This document shows, in pieces, positions 20,265-30,089 of a stretch of DNA of 64,000 bases (positions are counted from its first letter, which is position 1; every line of letters starts with the position of its first letter). Position numbers and translations under genes: made by a program. Origin of the DNA: Sulfitobacter guttiformis (lineage in GTDB: Bacteria > Pseudomonadota > Alphaproteobacteria > Rhodobacterales > Rhodobacteraceae); contig NZ_RAQK01000002.1 of the NCBI RefSeq assembly GCF_003610455.1, positions 1-64,000 on the forward strand, read 5' to 3'. The notes under the pieces are model-generated. The model ran no database searches. It was given only the letters and a program-made list of their open reading frames with translations, and was not told the DNA's origin.

Positions 20265-20647
20265 AGCACACCCACAACCCGCTGAATTGCATCCTTCATT
20301 TGTGTCGAGCTGAACGGCTTTCTAAGCAGGTTGTTCATGCCGTATTTTTGACCGATCGAAACGACATCCCCAGTGGCATTGCCTGTGATCAATATAAATC
20401 CGATGCGCTGTGTAATGCGGTGCTCGCGCAGACCCTTGAGCAATCCGAGCCCATCGAGGTTCGGCATGTTGTAGTCTGAGATGACCAGATGGCAGGGCTG
20501 GGCCACAAGTTTAGCCAAAGCACTCTGACCGTCATTCTCTACCCGGTAGTTCAGTATTCCAATTTCCTCCAGAGCGTTGGTAATCAATGCCCTGCTCACC
20601 GACATATCGTCGACAACCATGACCTGTAGAGATTGTTTTATACCCAT
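20261..20647 (-). CDS. cheY: CheY-type response regulator (downstream copy)
   Basis: 128-residue single receiver domain. Acid pocket Asp13-Asp14, phospho-acceptor Asp58 (VISDYNMPNLDG), switch Thr88 (ILITGN) and Lys110 (RKPFSS) are all present. It should take phosphate from CheA and bind the motor switch or act as a phosphate sink. It differs from the upstream CheY in the helix-4 to beta-5 region (KYGMNNLLRKPFSS), so the two probably do different jobs. It lies 38 nt after cheR and overlaps the next small gene by 4 nt. Confidence 0.93.
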   Translation of the reverse strand: MGIKQSLQVMVVDDMSVSRALITNALEEIGILNYRVENDGQSALAKLVAQPCHLVISDYNMPNLDGLGLLKGLREHRITQRIGFILITGNATGDVVSIGQKYGMNNLLRKPFSSTQMKDAIQRVVGVL

Positions 20648-20685
20648 TTTGCTTTTATTCTCCGTTTGAACTTGTTGATCGTATT

Positions 20686-21549
20686 TCAGAGTTTTTTATA
20701 AACTGTGACGCCGCACGGTTCTAATTTTGGTTGATCCGCTCGCATGATCCGCTCGGAGTGGCCGATAAATAACTTACCGCCAGATGGTAACAACGATGAA
20801 AATCGGCTCCATACGCTCTGCTGTGTTTCACGGTTGAAGTAGATTGCGACGTTACGGCAGAAGATCACGTTAAACGCGCCGTTAAACGGCAGTTCTTCGA
20901 TGAGGTTCAAAACGCCAAAGGTGACAAGGCTGCGCACATCTTTTGATACGGTAAAGCAGCCCTCTTTCACCTGCACGGACCGGACAATATCGGACACGCG
21001 AAAAATTTTTTTGTCCACTGCAGCAATCTCATCATCCCGGTAAGTTGCTTCGCGCGCCTTAACTATTATTGATGGATCGATATCTGTGGCGAGAATTTTG
21101 AAGTTTTTCGTTGCAATGTCAGGGTGGCATTTCAATGCGGTCAATGCGATCGAATAGGGCTCTTGCCCAGATGAACATCCTGCGCTCCATATGCGGACAC
21201 GCTCTCCTTGGCACGCACGGGCGACAAGTTGAGGCATCACATCTCTCAAAAGATCCTCGAAATGATGGATCTCGCGGAAAAATTTGGTCACATTCGTGGT
21301 GAGTGACGATAATAATTCGTTCCGCTCTGCCTGACCGTTTGGCCCCTCAAGCAAACTCCGATATGCGGCAAAGTTGGGGAGATTGAGCGCTCGCAAACGA
21401 CGCGCCAACCGCGATTTGACGAGCTGTGTTTTTGAAGCTGGCAAACTGAGCCCGAATTCGCGAAGGGCAAAATTTGCAATTGCTTCGAAATCTGCGGTAC
21501 TCAGCTCTGGTGGCGTCTCGGATGCTCCAGCATGCGCTCGTATGTTCAT
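20686..21549 (-). CDS. cheR: CheR chemotaxis protein methyltransferase
   Basis: 287 residues. The N-terminal helical CheR domain (FALREFGLSLPASKTQLVKS) precedes the SAM-binding domain with IWSAGCSSGQEPYSIA, LATDIDPSII and FNVIFCRNVAIYF. It methylates glutamates in MCP signalling helices. The three MCPs here end in WxxF, which fits CheR tethering. The ATG overlaps the cheW stop by 4 nt. Confidence 0.95.
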   Translation of the reverse strand: MNIRAHAGASETPPELSTADFEAIANFALREFGLSLPASKTQLVKSRLARRLRALNLPNFAAYRSLLEGPNGQAERNELLSSLTTNVTKFFREIHHFEDLLRDVMPQLVARACQGERVRIWSAGCSSGQEPYSIALTALKCHPDIATKNFKILATDIDPSIIVKAREATYRDDEIAAVDKKIFRVSDIVRSVQVKEGCFTVSKDVRSLVTFGVLNLIEELPFNGAFNVIFCRNVAIYFNRETQQSVWSRFSSLLPSGGKLFIGHSERIMRADQPKLEPCGVTVYKKL

Positions 21550-22010
21550 AGATTCATGTCCGAGCCAGATAGCAGGTTTTTAAGATCGACGAGCTGCGCC
21601 ATGTCATCGCCAACAGATATCAGCCCTTCGATCAGCGAGCCTTGCACCCCTTTGGCCCCGGCAGGTGTGGCTTGCACATCATTGCGCGAAACGGCCATGA
21701 TCTCGGATACGGATTCGACCAACAACCCGAAAGTCTGGCCACTTACATCGGCGATGATCACCACATTGCGCTGGTTGGTTTGGGTTTTTCCAAGGCCGAA
21801 GTGGGCAGATAGATCGTACACTGGCACCACATTGCCGCGCAGATTCATCACACCCAGGACGTGGCTGTCCGCATGGGGCAGGGTGGTCACCTTCGCCCAT
21901 CTTCGGATCTCGCGTATATTCATAATGTCAAAGCAGTAGAGTTGTCCCGATACCGAAAATGCTACACATTCCAGGATGTCGGCCTGTATAGTTGGACTAA
22001 GATCATTCAT
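21546..22010 (-). CDS. cheW: CheW coupling protein
   Basis: 154 residues from ATG 22010, which overlaps the cheA 3' end by 8 nt; the longer open frame upstream is inside cheA and is not used. CheW features: VAFSVSGQLYCFDIMNIREI, LGVMNLRGNVVPVYDL and GLLVESVSEIMAV. It bridges CheA to the receptor tips. Confidence 0.94.
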   Translation of the reverse strand: MNDLSPTIQADILECVAFSVSGQLYCFDIMNIREIRRWAKVTTLPHADSHVLGVMNLRGNVVPVYDLSAHFGLGKTQTNQRNVVIIADVSGQTFGLLVESVSEIMAVSRNDVQATPAGAKGVQGSLIEGLISVGDDMAQLVDLKNLLSGSDMNL

Positions 22011-24078
22011 TTGACATGCTCGCTGTTTGAGATGGGGGGGGAGGCATGCTCGCCACGACATTCTCTTTGTTGGACAAGTGATCCACATCAAGAATTAAGG
22101 CAATTTGTCCGTTGCCCATTATTGTTGCGGCCGACACACCGGGAATGGTTCCGTAATCGCCGCTGACGGATTTGATAACCACTTGCCTTTGATCGTGAAT
22201 GGAATCGACCTCTAACGCAAAACGGCTGTGATCCATATTTTCGACCAACACCAGAACAGCGGTCTGCGGATCCGCCATACCAGCCTCGAAGCCTAAGCAT
22301 CCTGCTACGGAAACGATGGGGACATATTCCCCTCTGATCGACAGGACCCGCCCCCCTGATGCCAGTCGGAAAATCTCGCTCTTCTTGGGGCGAAAGGTTT
22401 CCAGCACTGCTGTGATCGGCACGATCATCGTTTCTCCTGCAACCGAGATGACGATGCCTTCGACTACTGCCAACGTCAGTGGCAGGACGATTGCAAATGT
22501 AGTGCCTTTACCTAGCGCCGAGCTGATCGCAATGCGCCCGCCTAGCGCTTGAACGGCAGTTTTAACAACATCCATCCCGACGCCACGTCCCGATAGCTCA
22601 GACACTTCTTTGTTGGTTGAAAACCCTGGCAGGAACAAAAGTTTGTCAATTTCGCCGTCTTGTAATTCAGCATTGCGCGGCACTAAGCCCTTGCTGATAG
22701 CGATGTCCAATATCCGATCACGGTTTAGGCCGCCGCCGTCATCAGCAACTTCAATCATCAGATTTCCGGACATATGACGGGCGGACAATGTGATTGTTCC
22801 CACTTCGGCCTTGCCCGCTGCCTTACGACCTTCACCATTTTCAAGTCCGTGATCAACGGCATTTCGTATCATGTGGGTTAGGGGATCAGCGAGCCGCTCA
22901 ATCACTGTTTTATCGACTTCTGTGTTCTCGCCAACTTGCACGAGCCGAACCGACTTTTTACTAGTATCAGCAGCTTCGCGCGTTATGCGGGCCATACGTT
23001 GGAACAGAGGCTTCACAGGCTGGGCACGGATAGACATCACACCTTCTTGCAAGTCGCGTGCAAGCACTTTGTAGTCTGCCATATCGCTCCAAAGATCACT
23101 GTCATTGGCTAGATTCAGCTGCTCAATACGCTGGTTCACCATGGCTTGGTTTATTATCAGCTCGCCGACTGTATTTATCAGCCGATCTACCTTCTCCAAT
23201 TCCACACGCAAGGTGGCATTTGCAGGTTCTCCGCGGCCCGAAAATCCGGACGTTTTCGGAGACGTATCCAGGGCTTTTGTGGGAGAAGGCTCAACAACCA
23301 AAGGGTCAGGTTGCGATTGGGCTGCAGCTGTTTCTACAACTGCTATTTCTGGCGTGAATTCAGTTATGGTAAGATCACAAATACCGTCAACAAACTCAAA
23401 GTTCTCTTTGATCAATCGCTTCGCTTCGGAAGCTAAAAAAGTCAATTTGAATTTAAGAGTTGGCGCGTCTGGATCATAATTTTCAAACCGGGTAATCGCA
23501 TCCAGATCAATTGCCACAGAAAGTGCGCCTTGTTTGTGCAATGCGTCGATCAGCAGCAGCGGGTCATGCCCGTTGTGATATAGTTTAGCGTGGGGGCGAA
23601 ATTCGATTTCTAGCGTTTCATTGGGTGTCGGCGGCATGAACATCGTGTCAAAGTCCATTGCCATCGGCGTAAATTCAGCTTCGGGCAAAACACTTGCATC
23701 AACGTAGGCATTAAGCTCGGCCAACAGTTCAGTGCCGCGTGAATGATTGATCTCACTCTCCGATTGGGCGACTTCCACCAGATGGGTCAAGTGATCTGCA
23801 GCGCGAAGCATCGTCGGGATCAGCTTATCGTCTTGTTCAAGCCGACCGCTGCGCAGTTCGTCCAGAACTGTCTCGAACTTATGCGCAAATAATACCAGAT
23901 CGGCTAATTTGAAGGCACCAGCACCACCCTTTATCGAGTGTACCGCGCGGAATACGGCGTTCACCGTGTCTTCTTCAGGCACCCCTTCTTCGAGCCGGGT
24001 AAGACCCTCAAACAGTGATTCCATAAGATCGCTGCATTCGTCAAAAAACATCGCGCGGATGTCATCACTGTTAGACAT
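22003..24078 (-). CDS. cheA: CheA sensor histidine kinase
   Basis: 691 residues. P1/Hpt with phosphorylated His47 (AVHSIKGGAGAF); a poorly conserved P2 region (about 150-290); P3 dimerisation (VELEKVDRLINTVGELIINQ); P4 ATPase with N-box NAVDHGLE, G1 VADDGGGLN, LLFLPGFST and G2 ELSGRGVGMDVV; P5/CheW-like C-terminus (VEGIVISVAGETMIVPI). It is the central kinase that answers MCPs and passes phosphate to CheY and CheB. The ATG overlaps the upstream cheY stop by 8 nt. Confidence 0.96.
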   Translation of the reverse strand: MSNSDDIRAMFFDECSDLMESLFEGLTRLEEGVPEEDTVNAVFRAVHSIKGGAGAFKLADLVLFAHKFETVLDELRSGRLEQDDKLIPTMLRAADHLTHLVEVAQSESEINHSRGTELLAELNAYVDASVLPEAEFTPMAMDFDTMFMPPTPNETLEIEFRPHAKLYHNGHDPLLLIDALHKQGALSVAIDLDAITRFENYDPDAPTLKFKLTFLASEAKRLIKENFEFVDGICDLTITEFTPEIAVVETAAAQSQPDPLVVEPSPTKALDTSPKTSGFSGRGEPANATLRVELEKVDRLINTVGELIINQAMVNQRIEQLNLANDSDLWSDMADYKVLARDLQEGVMSIRAQPVKPLFQRMARITREAADTSKKSVRLVQVGENTEVDKTVIERLADPLTHMIRNAVDHGLENGEGRKAAGKAEVGTITLSARHMSGNLMIEVADDGGGLNRDRILDIAISKGLVPRNAELQDGEIDKLLFLPGFSTNKEVSELSGRGVGMDVVKTAVQALGGRIAISSALGKGTTFAIVLPLTLAVVEGIVISVAGETMIVPITAVLETFRPKKSEIFRLASGGRVLSIRGEYVPIVSVAGCLGFEAGMADPQTAVLVLVENMDHSRFALEVDSIHDQRQVVIKSVSGDYGTIPGVSAATIMGNGQIALILDVDHLSNKENVVASMPPPPSQTASMSNE

Positions 24079-24442
24079 GGCCGGTCACCCTGCGCAATAC
24101 CTGCACAAGCGCTACGTCGTCAAAGGGCTTTACAATCCAACCCGTCGCACCCAAATCGCGCGCGCGGTTCTTTAATTCGGCCGAGCTTTCGGTGGTCAAA
24201 ACAAGGATTGGCACTGTCGTCTTGTGCACAGAACCGCGCAGTTGAGAAATTACACCAAAGCCGTCAAGGTTCGGCATATTAATATCTGTAATGACGACAT
24301 CCGGTTTGATTTCATCAAACTTTTTAATTCCATCGATACCGTCCTCCGCGACGTGCACCTCGAACCCATCCTGTTCCAAAGCTTGACGCAGCAGCGTTCT
24401 GATCGTCCGCGAGTCGTCGATTGCAAGCACACTGGTTTTCAA
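24071..24442 (-). CDS. cheY: CheY-type response regulator (upstream copy)
   Basis: 123 residues from a TTG at 24442, chosen because GGAAGGAAAC lies just upstream, the upstream STAS gene stops 1 nt before it, and the receiver fold begins at once (KTSVLAIDDSRTIRTLL). Asp9-Asp10, Asp53 (VITDINMPNLDG), Thr83 or 84 and Lys105 (IVKPFDD) are present. It is of the CheY type normally encoded next to cheA in alphaproteobacteria. Confidence 0.93.
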   Translation of the reverse strand: MKTSVLAIDDSRTIRTLLRQALEQDGFEVHVAEDGIDGIKKFDEIKPDVVITDINMPNLDGFGVISQLRGSVHKTTVPILVLTTESSAELKNRARDLGATGWIVKPFDDVALVQVLRRVTGHV

Positions 24443-24443
24443 A

Positions 24444-24722
24444 TTAGTTTCCTTCCGAGAAGAGGTTGGCAGGCATGCCAAAGGCGCATAGCCGCTCAAT
24501 TAACGTCTTGTCCGCGCGCACCAGCACAAGCGGCAGCCCGGCTGCACGCCAGCTTTGTGAAGCCGACAACAACAGCTCAATATGACGACCAGACAGTGCT
24601 TTTACGCCACTCAAGTCGATCTCGACGCTGTGGTCTTTGTTGTCGTTCAAGAATGTAAATAGATCTTCTGGAAGGTCTTTTCTCGGCTCATGCTCGAGTA
24701 CAAATGTCTGGGGTTTTGTCAT
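24444..24722 (-). CDS. STAS-domain protein in che operon
   Basis: 92 residues with the STAS pattern: a conserved turn VEIDLSGVKALSGRHIELLL, then SQSWRAAGLPLVLV and IERLCAFGM. The Ser that is phosphorylated in SpoIIAA-like members would fall at Ser62 (VKALSGRH). STAS genes are common next to cheY-cheA in alphaproteobacteria; the molecular role is not well known. It follows cheD after a 187-bp gap and is tightly joined to cheY. Confidence 0.85.
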   Translation of the reverse strand: MTKPQTFVLEHEPRKDLPEDLFTFLNDNKDHSVEIDLSGVKALSGRHIELLLSASQSWRAAGLPLVLVRADKTLIERLCAFGMPANLFSEGN

Positions 24723-24909
24723 AAAACGGTTTGCTTTCCATTAGCAAAATTTGCGCGTGGTCGGTCGAAGTTAGTCCAGAGTTTAGCAGCGGTTTCGTTA
24801 ATATTTACTTTAGCGCAGTGGGCTAGATCGATAGGATTGCGCAATGTCTGACCAATAATCCCGCATTAGCGTCCGTGGGTAGGGGGACTTGTGCTGAGCA
24901 TACCTACCG

Positions 24910-25459
24910 TTAAAACATTGTTATGTCGGGTGTGGCAGTTGCGCGAGGCGGTGTCGCCGGTGCGACGTCTACAGGCTGTACAAAAAGCATTTGCACTTTC
25001 CCGGTGGTCGGGCTGAATCTGATGCGGCGCGGCTGATCCCCCCCCGAGGCTTTCCGCAACGCAGGCGATCTCTTCATCAGCGAGAAATTTGCGTGCGAAT
25101 GCTGCGTTTGCGCGACCAATTTCATTGCCAAAACCTGACAAAGTCGCCCCGCCGAAAACTTTGCATTGAAATGCGCTGCGTTGCGCGCCTGCACGCAACA
25201 GGCGGTTGATCAACATTTCCATGGCATAAGCACCATATTTGACGTCATTTCGTGCGCCTCCTTGGGCCAGCAGGAAATGGTTCATTCCACCGACTCCCGC
25301 GCGCTGATCCCACAAACAGACGGCCACGCAAGACCCCAAAATTGTTGACAGTATGACTTTCGGGTCGTTGGATATCTCGATCTCGCCCTGGATAACAGTT
25401 ACAGTCTTTGCTTGGCCCGCTGAACCTGTTGGGGCAGGTCGCCCTGTTGCAAAACTCAT
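24910..25459 (-). CDS. cheD: CheD receptor deamidase, frameshifted at a G8 run
   Basis: The start ATG at 25459 overlaps the cheB stop by 4 nt. The catalytic Cys (LSTILGSCVAVCLWD) and His (GVGGMNHFLLAQ) are intact and the family segment KVFGGATLSGFG is present. After ACVAESLG the reading frame breaks at a run of eight G (C8 at 25038-25045 on the + strand). The expected continuation, GDQPRRIRFSPTTGKVQML, is in the next frame and runs to 24910. One G less restores a 182-residue CheD. As read, the frame instead runs on to 24866 with unrelated residues. It may be a pseudogene, slippage control or a sequencing error. Confidence 0.85.
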
Positions 25460-26454
25460 AGGGTCGCCTCTCTCAGGATGGTTTCGCCCATCGCCGTTAA
25501 CGGTACTTGTTGCATTGACGCCCCCGTCGACCATGCCGCACTCGGCATGCCGTAAACCACGGAGCTTTCGCGGTCTTGTGACAACGTTCGGGCGCCTGCT
25601 TTGCGCAACTCAAGCAAACCTCGCGCGCCGTCTTTGCCCATCCCCGTCAGGATGCAGCCAACAATGCGGTTGGCAAATGGGACGCAAGATAAAAAAAGTT
25701 TGTCAATTGATGGCATGTGACCATCCATCGGTGGATCCGAGCAAGTCTGCAAATAGGGGCGATTGCTTGGGTTCAGAACGATGTGCTGAGGTAGGCCGGC
25801 AATAACGTATACCGTGCCGCTTCGCAGTAGCGCGTTGGGTTCAAACGGCTTTATCCGCGCACCACTTGCGCGGCCTAAGACACGGGTCAGCCCGCCACCA
25901 AAACCTTGGCTGGTATGTTGTACAACGACGGTTGGTGGACAGTCTGCATCGAATTTCGAGAGGACATTCTTCAACGCGTCGACACCGCCCGTAGACGACC
26001 CAATGAGAACGATGCGTTTGAACCGCCTAGATGTCGCCGAGGCCATACGTTCAACGGGAGGTTCTGCACGTTGTCTGGAATACGCGGTCGACAGCACTTG
26101 ACCGATCAATAAACGGTCATCTTGGGTAAGCGATATCGAAAATAGGCCGCCGTTTTTGAAAAGTTGTGAGGCATTGTCTCGCCCGTCATTTAGTTTGTCA
26201 CCGTGCGTGAATTTCAACCATCGGACGTCTAGCGCGTCAAAAAGAGTCACGATTAATTCGAACTCATCCGTGGCGCAGAGACCGGACTCGATCAGGACGA
26301 CATTTGGTGGACCATGTTCGACCTTGTCAAACAGCTCCATTAAGCTGGGTGCGTGCGCCTTGATGTGTACTTCTGGTGTGTCAGACAAAATGTTTTGCCA
26401 CCTGTTTAGATCTGCTGAATAGGGGGTCGCGACGATGATGCTCTTGCTGCTCAT
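25456..26454 (-). CDS. cheB: CheB methylesterase with degenerate receiver domain
   Basis: 332 residues. The C-terminal esterase has the full triad: Ser154 in LIGSSTGG, His180 in VVVQHT and Asp275 in TGMGKDGA, plus PPMDGHMPSIDKLF. The N-terminal domain has the length of a receiver but lacks the acid pocket (IIVATPYSADL in place of VDDS) and the phospho-acceptor (VVLIESG, Glu56 where Asp is expected). It therefore cannot be switched by phosphorylation in the usual way. It overlaps cheD by 4 nt. Confidence 0.92.
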   Translation of the reverse strand: MSSKSIIVATPYSADLNRWQNILSDTPEVHIKAHAPSLMELFDKVEHGPPNVVLIESGLCATDEFELIVTLFDALDVRWLKFTHGDKLNDGRDNASQLFKNGGLFSISLTQDDRLLIGQVLSTAYSRQRAEPPVERMASATSRRFKRIVLIGSSTGGVDALKNVLSKFDADCPPTVVVQHTSQGFGGGLTRVLGRASGARIKPFEPNALLRSGTVYVIAGLPQHIVLNPSNRPYLQTCSDPPMDGHMPSIDKLFLSCVPFANRIVGCILTGMGKDGARGLLELRKAGARTLSQDRESSVVYGMPSAAWSTGASMQQVPLTAMGETILREATL

Positions 26455-26496
26455 ACATACCTTCGTGATTAACGCGTTTAAGCTGGATCGATCTGA

Positions 26497-28869
26497 TCAG
26501 AAGTCGGTCCAGTTATTTTGAGATGCAGCGGCATTTTTCATACCTGTTGCTTGGCGCGCGATTGGCATTTCGCTCCGTACTGCGGTGAACGTAACCTCGG
26601 CTGCGGGTTGGAATTGCACACGCTCGACATTGGTGCATGCCAAAGCTGTTTTGAAGATAGGGGTCTCAGCCTGGTTGGTCTTAAACCGCTGCACCATCTC
26701 TTGCAGACGCACAGCATCAGCTTTCAATGTATGACTAGCAGCAGTTGCTTGTTCTACCATTGCGGCGTTTTGCTGAGTTACCTGATCCAATTGGTTCACA
26801 CCGATATTGATTTCAACCAATCCGACGGCTTGCTCGGACGTGCCGGTGGCCATGGTCCGCACCAGATCCGAGATGTGTGTGACGCGCTGAACGATACTTG
26901 TCAGGGCTTTACCCGCCCCTTCGACCAGTTGGACGCCACGTTCGACTTCCGTGACGCTGCCTTTGATGAGCGTCTTGATCTCTTTGGCAGCATCGGAGGA
27001 GCGTTGCGCCAGAGCCCGCACTTCGGACGCTACCACTGCAAAACCCTTGCCAGCATCGCCTGCGCGAGCCGCTTCGACGCCGGCATTCAGCGCAAGCAAG
27101 TTGGTTTGGAAAGCAATATCGTCGATGACGCCAATGATCTGGGAAATATGTTTGGATGATTGCTCAATTTGGTTCATCGCTGAAATCGCATCCGAGACGA
27201 CCTGCCCACTTGCCTCGGCCTCTGATTGGGCTTCGACTACAATGGTCTCAACGGATTTGGCACTATCCGCTGCGGACTTCACGCTTGCTGTAAGTTGATC
27301 AAGTGCGGCGGCGGTCTGTTCCAGTGTCGCGGCTTGGTTTTCGGTGCGGTTCGATAGATCGTCAGAGGCTTGGCTGATCTCTTGCGCGCCGTGCTGGACG
27401 CTGCCCGAAGCCTCCATCACGCTTGTTATCGCCTCACTCAATGTGGTCAACGCGGTGTTGAAATCGGCGCGAAGGCTTTCATACTCTGCGTTAAATTTCT
27501 GGTTGATGGGTTTAGAAAGGTCACCCTCTGCAAGCTGCACCAAGCCTGCACGCAAGACCTCAAGGGTCTTTGTCTGCTCTTGGCGGGCCAGAACGCGTTC
27601 TTTGCTCTGCTCGGCTGCGGTGTGCAGCTTGGTTCGGAAATCAACCAATACTGCGCCAATCTCGCCGATTTCGTCTTTGCGTCTGGTGGCCAAGACGTCG
27701 ACGTCGTAATTGCCATCGGCCACATCGCTCATGTCTTCGCCCAATTTTTTGAGCGCAGATGTCACGCGATTGATATAAAACCAGGCTAAAAGGCTCAGCA
27801 GTCCGGCAGAGAGGAGTGAAATTAAGATTAGATTGTTGCGCTGCACGTTGAGATCTTGAAAGATTTCCGCATTTGACAGCTCGGCGACCAAAGCATAGTT
27901 CGCACTGTCGAGGACTAGAGGAACAACTTTGGTGCTCACATCTTGATCTATTAAGCCACTTGCCGCCATCGAGGAAAAAGTCTGGCCTTTTAGACCGGCA
28001 GCAATTTGGGGTGATAAATCTACGATTTGCATTGCTTTTGGACCATCCCCAAAACGGCTATCGACCAACAACTGCCCAGATGGGTTGACGATATAGGTCT
28101 GTCCCGTTTCGCCTAAGCCCTGTGGATTGTTGATCAGTGCCGTAAAGCCGGAATGATTGATCTGCAGGATCAAGACACCCTTCAGCCCGCCATCGGCATC
28201 GAGCACAGGCGTTGAAGCAAAGGCCGCGATTGCACTTGCGCTGATTGAGTAGACCTGAAAATCGGAAAGGTGTGTTTGAGCGGCGCCATTCGAAATAGAC
28301 TGGGCAAATGACTGACCTATACCCGATTGCGCAAGTTCGCCTGTAGTCACATTTTGGCCAAAATCCCCCTCTTTCGCGACAGAGTAAATAATATCGCCTT
28401 CCGGGTTTACTAAAAATAGATCGTAGAATGCGTTGGTAGTGCTGAAATATTTGAAAAACTCGTGATAGCGTTTGTGCAGGTGGTCGTATCCGCGGTTTTC
28501 GTCTGCGACGACCAGCTCGCTACGTTTTGCTAAATCAAACGGATTGAGTGTCGTAAAGGATGCTTGCAACTCGCGGCGGTCAGCTTCGTCCATGATCGAC
28601 CAGATTGCGTTAATATTGGTTGCGGCTTCAACGGTGGACGGGTTGCGCGCAAGCGATGTAGCAAGCGCATTGAGTGAAAAGTACCATTTCTGAATCGCTT
28701 CTTGGCGGTTTGTGAGAATGAGCTGCAGCTTTGTGTCTGCCTGCTCTAGCGCAATGGCCCTTCCGGACACAAAGGTAAAAGTAGAAAGAATACCCGCAAC
28801 CACGGCAATAATGATCGCAACGAAAGCCGGTAATTTAAACGACAGTTTGTTTCTTCGGGAAAGTTGCAT
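26497..28869 (-). CDS. methyl-accepting chemotaxis protein with large Cache-type periplasmic domain
   Basis: 790 residues from ATG 28869, preceded by AAAGG; the longer frame upstream has no ribosome site. TM1 about 12-35, a periplasmic domain of about 300 residues with double-Cache features ([20 protein letters not shown], then [20 protein letters not shown]), TM2 ([17 protein letters not shown]), HAMP ([17 protein letters not shown]), a second HAMP-like piece, then the MCP hairpin ([20 protein letters not shown]). It ends in NNWTDF, fitting a W-x-x-F tether. As the first gene of the che operon it is likely a main receptor. Ligand unknown. Confidence 0.94.
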   Translation of the reverse strand: MQLSRRNKLSFKLPAFVAIIIAVVAGILSTFTFVSGRAIALEQADTKLQLILTNRQEAIQKWYFSLNALATSLARNPSTVEAATNINAIWSIMDEADRRELQASFTTLNPFDLAKRSELVVADENRGYDHLHKRYHEFFKYFSTTNAFYDLFLVNPEGDIIYSVAKEGDFGQNVTTGELAQSGIGQSFAQSISNGAAQTHLSDFQVYSISASAIAAFASTPVLDADGGLKGVLILQINHSGFTALINNPQGLGETGQTYIVNPSGQLLVDSRFGDGPKAMQIVDLSPQIAAGLKGQTFSSMAASGLIDQDVSTKVVPLVLDSANYALVAELSNAEIFQDLNVQRNNLILISLLSAGLLSLLAWFYINRVTSALKKLGEDMSDVADGNYDVDVLATRRKDEIGEIGAVLVDFRTKLHTAAEQSKERVLARQEQTKTLEVLRAGLVQLAEGDLSKPINQKFNAEYESLRADFNTALTTLSEAITSVMEASGSVQHGAQEISQASDDLSNRTENQAATLEQTAAALDQLTASVKSAADSAKSVETIVVEAQSEAEASGQVVSDAISAMNQIEQSSKHISQIIGVIDDIAFQTNLLALNAGVEAARAGDAGKGFAVVASEVRALAQRSSDAAKEIKTLIKGSVTEVERGVQLVEGAGKALTSIVQRVTHISDLVRTMATGTSEQAVGLVEINIGVNQLDQVTQQNAAMVEQATAASHTLKADAVRLQEMVQRFKTNQAETPIFKTALACTNVERVQFQPAAEVTFTAVRSEMPIARQATGMKNAAASQNNWTDF

Positions 28870-29536
28870 TTTTGGACCTTTGCAGAGTGTTGGTGCCACG
28901 CCATTTTCACAAAGATAGGTTCCGAGTATTAATATAATCTTTTGCACAATAGGCCGAAGGTCTTTCCACAGATACAATTTTATTAAAATTGACTTTGGCT
29001 TTGATGCATTTCCAGAATTTCGCGGTCGCGACTCCAGTGGCGCCGGTCAGGTAAACTTCGGGTCTCCAATAATAGCGGGCAGCGATGCAGGACGAAACCT
29101 TCCGGGGGACCATGGTAATCTTGATCCGATTACAATTCTGACAGAGGCAGTTGGTCTCTTTGACAGTTTGTCATTCATTTTTAACGGTGGTCTCTCCGTG
29201 CTTTTGGTTTTGAATGCAGGGCATCAACACGATCCTAAAACTGCACCAATTGCCGGAGAGATTTGTCCACCTCAAGCGATGGCAAAGTCAGATAGGTGCA
29301 AATCGTTAAACCTCAACGTCCGATAAGCCGAGCTTTTTACCCAAATCAGACGATTTTCGAACAGCTTTCCTGAAGCGGCCACCTCCTCAATTGATAATCG
29401 ATGCGGTTTCGCCGGCTCTGGCCATGAGCAGAATAGGTAGTCAAAGTTGACGGTGTTCAGGGGCGCCCAATTAGGTTACCCGCGTACTAACGAGGGGTTG
29501 CGACTGCGCCCTTAAAATTGAAAGCGCGTGCATCCT
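28870..29536. other. intergenic region upstream of che operon
   Basis: About 670 bp without a supportable gene. The promoter of the che operon must lie in the AT-rich part near 28905-28990 (tattaatataatcttttgca), but no confident box could be named. The rest looks decayed. Confidence 0.35.
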
Positions 29537-30010
29537 ATGTCTGAACCCTGTCTGAAAATGGTACTGGTGACACCTGAAATTCCCTACAATACCGGTGCGA
29601 TCGGGCGGACCTGTGTGGCCCTCAACTTGGAGTTGATCCTGATCAAACCTTACGGATTTTCCCTTGATGAAAAGGCCGTTCGGCGGGCTGGAACGGATTA
29701 TTGGAAGCATGTTCATTTAACCGAATTTGACAGCTGGCAGCACTTTGTAAATGATCGAAAGCCACCGCGCGACAGCCTGTATTTTTTTGAGGAACACGGT
29801 GCGCAGAGCGTCTACGAACCAGAGTATCAAGAGAATGCTTATCTGGTTTTCGGGTGTGAATCCGCAGGTTTGCCTGCTGCGATTTTAGATGGCATGGACG
29901 ACCGTGTATTTCATCTGCCCATGCGAAATCCACTTGTTCGGTCTCTCAACTTGGCAAATGTCGCTACGGCGGTGGTTTATCAGGCCATGCGCAATCAGCT
30001 CGGTGCTTGA
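29537..30010 (+). CDS. trmL: tRNA (cytidine/uridine-2'-O-)-methyltransferase TrmL
   Basis: 157 residues from ATG 29537 (a GTG at 29528 is also possible). SPOUT-class motifs are clear: VTPEIPYNTGAIGRTCVALN (motif 1), YLVFGCESAGLP (motif 2) and FHLPMRN...RSLNLANVATAVVYQAMRN (motif 3, trefoil knot with the SAM site). TrmL methylates the ribose of wobble nucleotide 34 in tRNA-Leu isoacceptors. It is a housekeeping gene standing alone between the chemotaxis and zinc regions. Confidence 0.93.
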   Translation: MSEPCLKMVLVTPEIPYNTGAIGRTCVALNLELILIKPYGFSLDEKAVRRAGTDYWKHVHLTEFDSWQHFVNDRKPPRDSLYFFEEHGAQSVYEPEYQENAYLVFGCESAGLPAAILDGMDDRVFHLPMRNPLVRSLNLANVATAVVYQAMRNQLGA

Positions 30011-30089
30011 AAGTTGCATGACAGGACCTTTGATGCGCGGTCAACATGCTTTAGGTCAAGTTTGGCACTAACAGGCGAACGCTGATGGC

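Noticed and set aside
26518..27789. Long plus-strand open frames opposite the MCP gene
   Set aside because: They are antisense shadows of the conserved MCP signalling domain, which leaves long open frames on the other strand.
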